The notes beneath the pieces are model-generated. The model saw only the letters and a program-made list of their open reading frames with translations. It was not told the DNA's origin and made no database searches. DNA of 64,000 bases, taken from NCBI RefSeq assembly GCF_025961225.1, contig NZ_JAOQNG010000002.1:186001-250000 (forward strand), in the 5' to 3' direction. Positions 60,712-64,000 of the stretch are shown in pieces (position 1 is the first letter of the stretch; each line of letters opens with the position of its first letter). Source of the stretch: Azospirillum canadense (GTDB lineage Bacteria > Pseudomonadota > Alphaproteobacteria > Azospirillales > Azospirillaceae). A program made the position numbers and the translations under genes.

Positions 60712-61680
60712 ATGACATCCATGTTTGACCTTCACGGGCGTCGCGTCTGGGTCGCGGGGCATCGCGGCATGGTGGGCTCCGCCGTCGTCCGGCGGCTCGC
60801 CCGCGAGCGTTGCAGCGTCCTGACCGTGGAGCGCTCGACCGTCGACCTGTGTCGGCAATCCGACGTCGAGGCCTGGGTCGCCGAGGCGCGTCCGGACGCG
60901 ATCGTCCTCGCCGCAGCCAAGGTCGGGGGCATTCATGCAAACGACACCCGGCCCGCCGAGTTCATCCACGACAACCTCGCGATCGAGACGAACATCATCC
61001 ACGCGGCGTGGCGGTCGGGGGTCGGGAAACTGCTGTTCCTCGGTTCTTCCTGCATCTACCCGAAATTCGCGCCGCAGCCGATGACGGAGGATGCCCTCCT
61101 GACCGGACCCCTGGAGCCGACCAACCAGTGGTACGCCGTCGCCAAGATCGCCGGCATCAAGCTCTGCCAAGCTTATCGGCGCCAATACGGGTGCGACTTC
61201 ATCTCCGCGATGCCCACCAACCTGTACGGGCCGGGCGACAACTTCAGCCAAACGTCGAGCCACGTTCTGCCCGCCTTGATCCGCAAGATCCACGAGGCTG
61301 TCGCGCACGGGCAGGAGACGGTGGAGATCTGGGGCACCGGGCGTCCGCGGCGGGAGTTCCTGCACGTGGACGATCTGGCCGACGCCCTGGTTTTCATGCT
61401 GCGCCACTATTCCGGCGAGGAGCACCTGAACGTCGGCACTGGCACGGACGTGAGCATCGCGGAGCTGGCCCAGACCGTTGCCGATGTCGTCGGCTATCGC
61501 GGCCGCTTCTCGTTCGACGCATCAATGCCGGACGGAACCCCGCGCAAGCTGATGGATGTCGGCCGCCTAGCAGGTTTGGGTTGGCGCGCGCGCATGGATT
61601 TGCGCACCGGCATCGCCGAAACCTACGACTGGTACCGGGCCGCCCTCAGGCAAGGGTTGGTCCGCGCGGCGGCCGAGTGA
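60712..61680 (+). CDS. fcl: GDP-L-fucose synthase
   Basis: NADPH-dependent epimerase-reductase that turns GDP-4-keto-6-deoxymannose into GDP-L-fucose, 322 residues. The Rossmann motif [18 protein letters not shown], the family-specific [37 protein letters not shown] and the catalytic YxxxK in [18 protein letters not shown] are all present, with [12 protein letters not shown] later. The ATG at 60712 follows AAAGG in a duplicated 13-mer. gmd follows after 98 bases; the usual order is gmd then fcl, so this order is reversed. Confidence 0.94.
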   Translation: MTSMFDLHGRRVWVAGHRGMVGSAVVRRLARERCSVLTVERSTVDLCRQSDVEAWVAEARPDAIVLAAAKVGGIHANDTRPAEFIHDNLAIETNIIHAAWRSGVGKLLFLGSSCIYPKFAPQPMTEDALLTGPLEPTNQWYAVAKIAGIKLCQAYRRQYGCDFISAMPTNLYGPGDNFSQTSSHVLPALIRKIHEAVAHGQETVEIWGTGRPRREFLHVDDLADALVFMLRHYSGEEHLNVGTGTDVSIAELAQTVADVVGYRGRFSFDASMPDGTPRKLMDVGRLAGLGWRARMDLRTGIAETYDWYRAALRQGLVRAAAE

Positions 61681-61778
61681 TCAGGCTGACCGCCGCGACG
61701 GTCCAAACGTCCCGACGCTTTCGTGCCGAACATCCATTGGGGGAGCACACGGCTCCACAGCAACATGAGGATTCGAAC

Positions 61779-62849
61779 GTGAGCAAGACTGCGCTGATCA
61801 CCGGTGTTACCGGGCAGGACGGTGCCTATCTGGCCGAGATCCTGCTGGACAAGGGCTATATCGTTCATGGCGTCAAGCGCCGCTCCTCATCCTTCAATTC
61901 CGCCCGTGTCGAACACCTGTACCAGGACCCGCACGAGAGCGGCGTTCGCTTTTTCATGCATTACGGGGACCTGACCGACGCGACCAACCTCATCCGCCTG
62001 GTCCAGGAGGTGCAGCCGGACGAGATCTACAACCTTGCCGCACAAAGCCACGTGCAGGTGAGCTTCGAGACGCCGGAATACACGGCCAACGCCGACGGGA
62101 TCGGCACGTTGCGCCTGTTGGAGGCCATCCGCATCCTCGGCATGGAGGAACGGACGCGCTTTTATCAAGCCTCCACGTCCGAACTCTACGGCAAAGTGCA
62201 GGAGACGCCACAGCGCGAGACGACGCCCTTCTATCCGCGCAGCCCTTATGCGGCGGCGAAGCTCTACGCCTATTGGATCACGGTGAACTACCGCGAGGCG
62301 TATGGCATGCACGCCTCCAACGGCATCCTGTTCAACCATGAGAGCCCGATCCGCGGCGAGACCTTCGTGACGCGCAAGATCACCCGGGCCGTCGCCGCCA
62401 TCCAGCACGGCCTGCAGGATGTGCTCTACCTCGGCAACCTGGACGCCAAGCGCGACTGGGGCCACGCCCGCGATTATGTCGAGGGGATGTGGCGCATGCT
62501 CCAGCAGCCGGACGGCGGCGACTACGTCCTGGCCACCGGCGAGGCCCATTCGGTGCGCGAGTTCGTGGAACTGGCCTTCGCCCGCGTCGGGAAGGCCATC
62601 GAATGGCGCGGCAAGGGCGTGAACGAGAAGGGATACGACGCGAACACCGGCGCGCCGCTCGTCCGCATCGACGAACGCTATTTCCGGCCAACGGAAGTCG
62701 ATCTTCTGCTGGGCGATCCGTCCAAGGCTCACCGGGAGCTTGGCTGGCGGCACAGCACAAGCTTCACGGATCTGGTTAACGAGATGGTGGACGCCGACCT
62801 CCACCAGTTTGCGGTCAGCCTGGAATACGCCAAGCACCGGTTCGACTGA
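61779..62849 (+). CDS. gmd: GDP-mannose 4,6-dehydratase
   Basis: Makes GDP-4-keto-6-deoxy-D-mannose, the substrate for fcl; 356 residues. The start is a GTG at 61779 with GAGG eight bases upstream (a nearby ATG is out of frame). [68 protein letters not shown], the YxxxK in [10 protein letters not shown] and [16 protein letters not shown] are textbook for the family. A strong intrinsic terminator follows. Confidence 0.96.
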   Translation: MSKTALITGVTGQDGAYLAEILLDKGYIVHGVKRRSSSFNSARVEHLYQDPHESGVRFFMHYGDLTDATNLIRLVQEVQPDEIYNLAAQSHVQVSFETPEYTANADGIGTLRLLEAIRILGMEERTRFYQASTSELYGKVQETPQRETTPFYPRSPYAAAKLYAYWITVNYREAYGMHASNGILFNHESPIRGETFVTRKITRAVAAIQHGLQDVLYLGNLDAKRDWGHARDYVEGMWRMLQQPDGGDYVLATGEAHSVREFVELAFARVGKAIEWRGKGVNEKGYDANTGAPLVRIDERYFRPTEVDLLLGDPSKAHRELGWRHSTSFTDLVNEMVDADLHQFAVSLEYAKHRFD

Positions 62850-62865
62850 CGGACGCTGCAACGGC

Positions 62866-62907
62866 ATGCGGGCTGCGGACCGGTTGGTCCGCAGCCCGCA
62901 TTTTTTT
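62866..62907 (+). terminator. Rho-independent terminator after gmd
   Basis: A perfect 16-bp stem (62866-62881 with 62886-62901), four-base loop GGTT, followed by a run of seven T ending at 62907. The best intrinsic terminator of the window; it ends the fcl-gmd transcript. Confidence 0.93.
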
Positions 62908-62931
62908 GTCCTGCGCCGTCCGCAGTCCCGA

Positions 62932-64000
62932 TTACGACCGTGATCCGACAGGCTGCGATCCGACCGGCTGCGATGGGCGGCCGATGGAGTTGTAGCTGAA
63001 GCCGGCCTTCGCCATGTCGCCGGGATTGTAGATGTTGCGCAGGTCGATCATGACCGGCCGCTTCAGCAGCTTCTTGACCCGCTTCAGATCCAGCGCGCGG
63101 AACTCGTTCCATTCCGTCAGGATCGCCACGCAGGAGGCGCCGTCGAGCGCGGCGTAGGCGTCCTTGGTCCACTCCACGCCGGGCAGCAGCTTGGCCGCCT
63201 CCTCCATGCCCGCCGGGTCGAAGGCGCGCACGTGGGCGCCGGCCGCCTGCAGCGCCGCGATGATGTCGATGGCCGGGCTGTCGCGCATGTCGTCGGTGTT
63301 GGGCTTGAAGGTGACGCCCAGCACGCCGATGGTCTTGCCGTCCACCAGCCCGCCGCAGGCGGCGATGATGCGCTCGGCCATCTGCTTCTTGCGCTTGGCG
63401 TTGATGTCCACCACCGTCTCGATGATGCGCAGCGGGCTGCCCATCTGCTGCGCCGTGCGGACCAGCGCCAGCGTGTCCTTGGGGAAGCAGGAGCCGCCGT
63501 AGCCCGGGCCCGGGTGCAGGAACTTCTTGCCGATGCGCCCGTCCAGCCCGATGCCGCGGGCGACGTCGTGCACGTCCGCCCCGACCTTCTCGCACAGGTC
63601 GGCGATCTCGTTGATGAAGGTGATCTTGGCCGCCAGGAAGGTGTTGGCCGCGTACTTCGTCAGTTCCGCCGTCTCCAGCGAGGTCACCACGATCGGCGTC
63701 TCGATCAGGTACAGCGGCCGGTAGAGCCGGCGCATCACCTCGCCCGCGCGTTCGGAGGTGGCGCCGATGACGACGCGGTCGGGGCGCATGAAGTCGCCGA
63801 TGGCCGAGCCCTCGCGCAGGAACTCCGGGTTGGAGGCGACGTCGAAGTCGGCGTTGGGACGGACGCGGCGGATGATCGCCTCGACCTCGCGGCCGGTGCC
63901 GACCGGGACGGTCGACTTGGTGACGACCACGGTGTAGTGGTCGAGGGCGGCGGCGATCTCCTCTGCGGCACCGAAGACGTAGGACAGATCGGCGTGGCCG
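62932..64000 (-). CDS. ugd: UDP-glucose 6-dehydrogenase, N-terminus cut by window edge
   Basis: Oxidises UDP-glucose to UDP-glucuronate with two NAD. The frame is open to the right edge; the visible part starts GHADLSYVFGAAEEIAAALD and goes on VVVTKSTVPVGTGREVEAII, SNPEFLREGSAIGDFMRPDR, the catalytic Cys in PGYGGSCFPKDTLALVRTAQ, LGVTFKPNTDDMRDSPAIDI and the C-terminal VMIDLRNIYNPGDMAKAGF. About 356 codons are visible of the usual 435. The tail carries a short repeat, QPVGSQPVGSRS. It converges on gmd and supplies an acidic sugar for the same polysaccharides. Confidence 0.95.
   Translation of the reverse strand, partial: GHADLSYVFGAAEEIAAALDHYTVVVTKSTVPVGTGREVEAIIRRVRPNADFDVASNPEFLREGSAIGDFMRPDRVVIGATSERAGEVMRRLYRPLYLIETPIVVTSLETAELTKYAANTFLAAKITFINEIADLCEKVGADVHDVARGIGLDGRIGKKFLHPGPGYGGSCFPKDTLALVRTAQQMGSPLRIIETVVDINAKRKKQMAERIIAACGGLVDGKTIGVLGVTFKPNTDDMRDSPAIDIIAALQAAGAHVRAFDPAGMEEAAKLLPGVEWTKDAYAALDGASCVAILTEWNEFRALDLKRVKKLLKRPVMIDLRNIYNPGDMAKAGFSYNSIGRPSQPVGSQPVGSRS

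Overview
The window is GC-rich, densely coded chromosomal or chromid DNA from an alphaproteobacterium. Gene content (DUF2336, an LdtR-like MarR protein, group III truncated globin, RNase J, GDP-fucose genes) and many GC-rich palindromic repeats between genes fit Rhodospirillales, most likely Azospirillum or a close relative. This is inference from content only. I see no tRNA, rRNA, transposase, prophage or CRISPR array.

Left part (1-18.7 kb): catabolism and its control. A minus-strand operon (livG, acyl-CoA ligase, livH, livM, substrate-binding protein, livF, PaaK-like ligase, aldehyde dehydrogenase) looks like an uptake and CoA-activation unit for an organic acid. Divergent from it lies the most unusual gene of the window: an IclR-type DNA-binding domain fused to an acyl-CoA-synthetase adenylation domain that has lost its ATP loop and its C-terminal catalytic subdomain. 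Two matching palindromes flank its promoter region. Next come mmsB and an isobutyryl-CoA-dehydrogenase-like gene (valine breakdown), a GntR/FCD regulator with TGTATACA boxes on both sides, and malonyl-CoA synthetase (matB). TetR, DUF2336, MarR and galE genes follow.

Middle part (20-37 kb): a cell-surface module. A type I secretion ABC protein and HlyD-type adaptor precede a protein made almost wholly of 19 uninterrupted RTX nonapeptides. A tight co-directional run follows: GT2 glycosyltransferase, methyltransferase, GT4, a degenerate GT2, a second GT4, a secreted propeller-like protein, a pyruvyl-transferase-family protein and a membrane-anchored protein. Several share a 'GW-x-x-D' module. 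A truncated hemoglobin, a PstS-like half lipoprotein and a hybrid histidine kinase close this part.

Right part (40-64 kb): housekeeping and envelope genes. These include a LOG-family protein, DUF3750, an ECF sigma/AhpD-like/DUF2892 operon, Fur-box-preceded exbB-exbD-tonB, a small basic protein whose Shine-Dalgarno sits in a hairpin, a patatin-like protein, RNase J, a radical SAM protein divergent from a copper-chaperone-like protein, a Gly/Tyr-rich BON protein, a GH15 enzyme and a PoxB-like TPP enzyme. The end carries a LuxR-type regulator with a degenerate receiver, then fcl, gmd and (convergent) ugd, which make GDP-fucose and UDP-glucuronate for surface polysaccharide.
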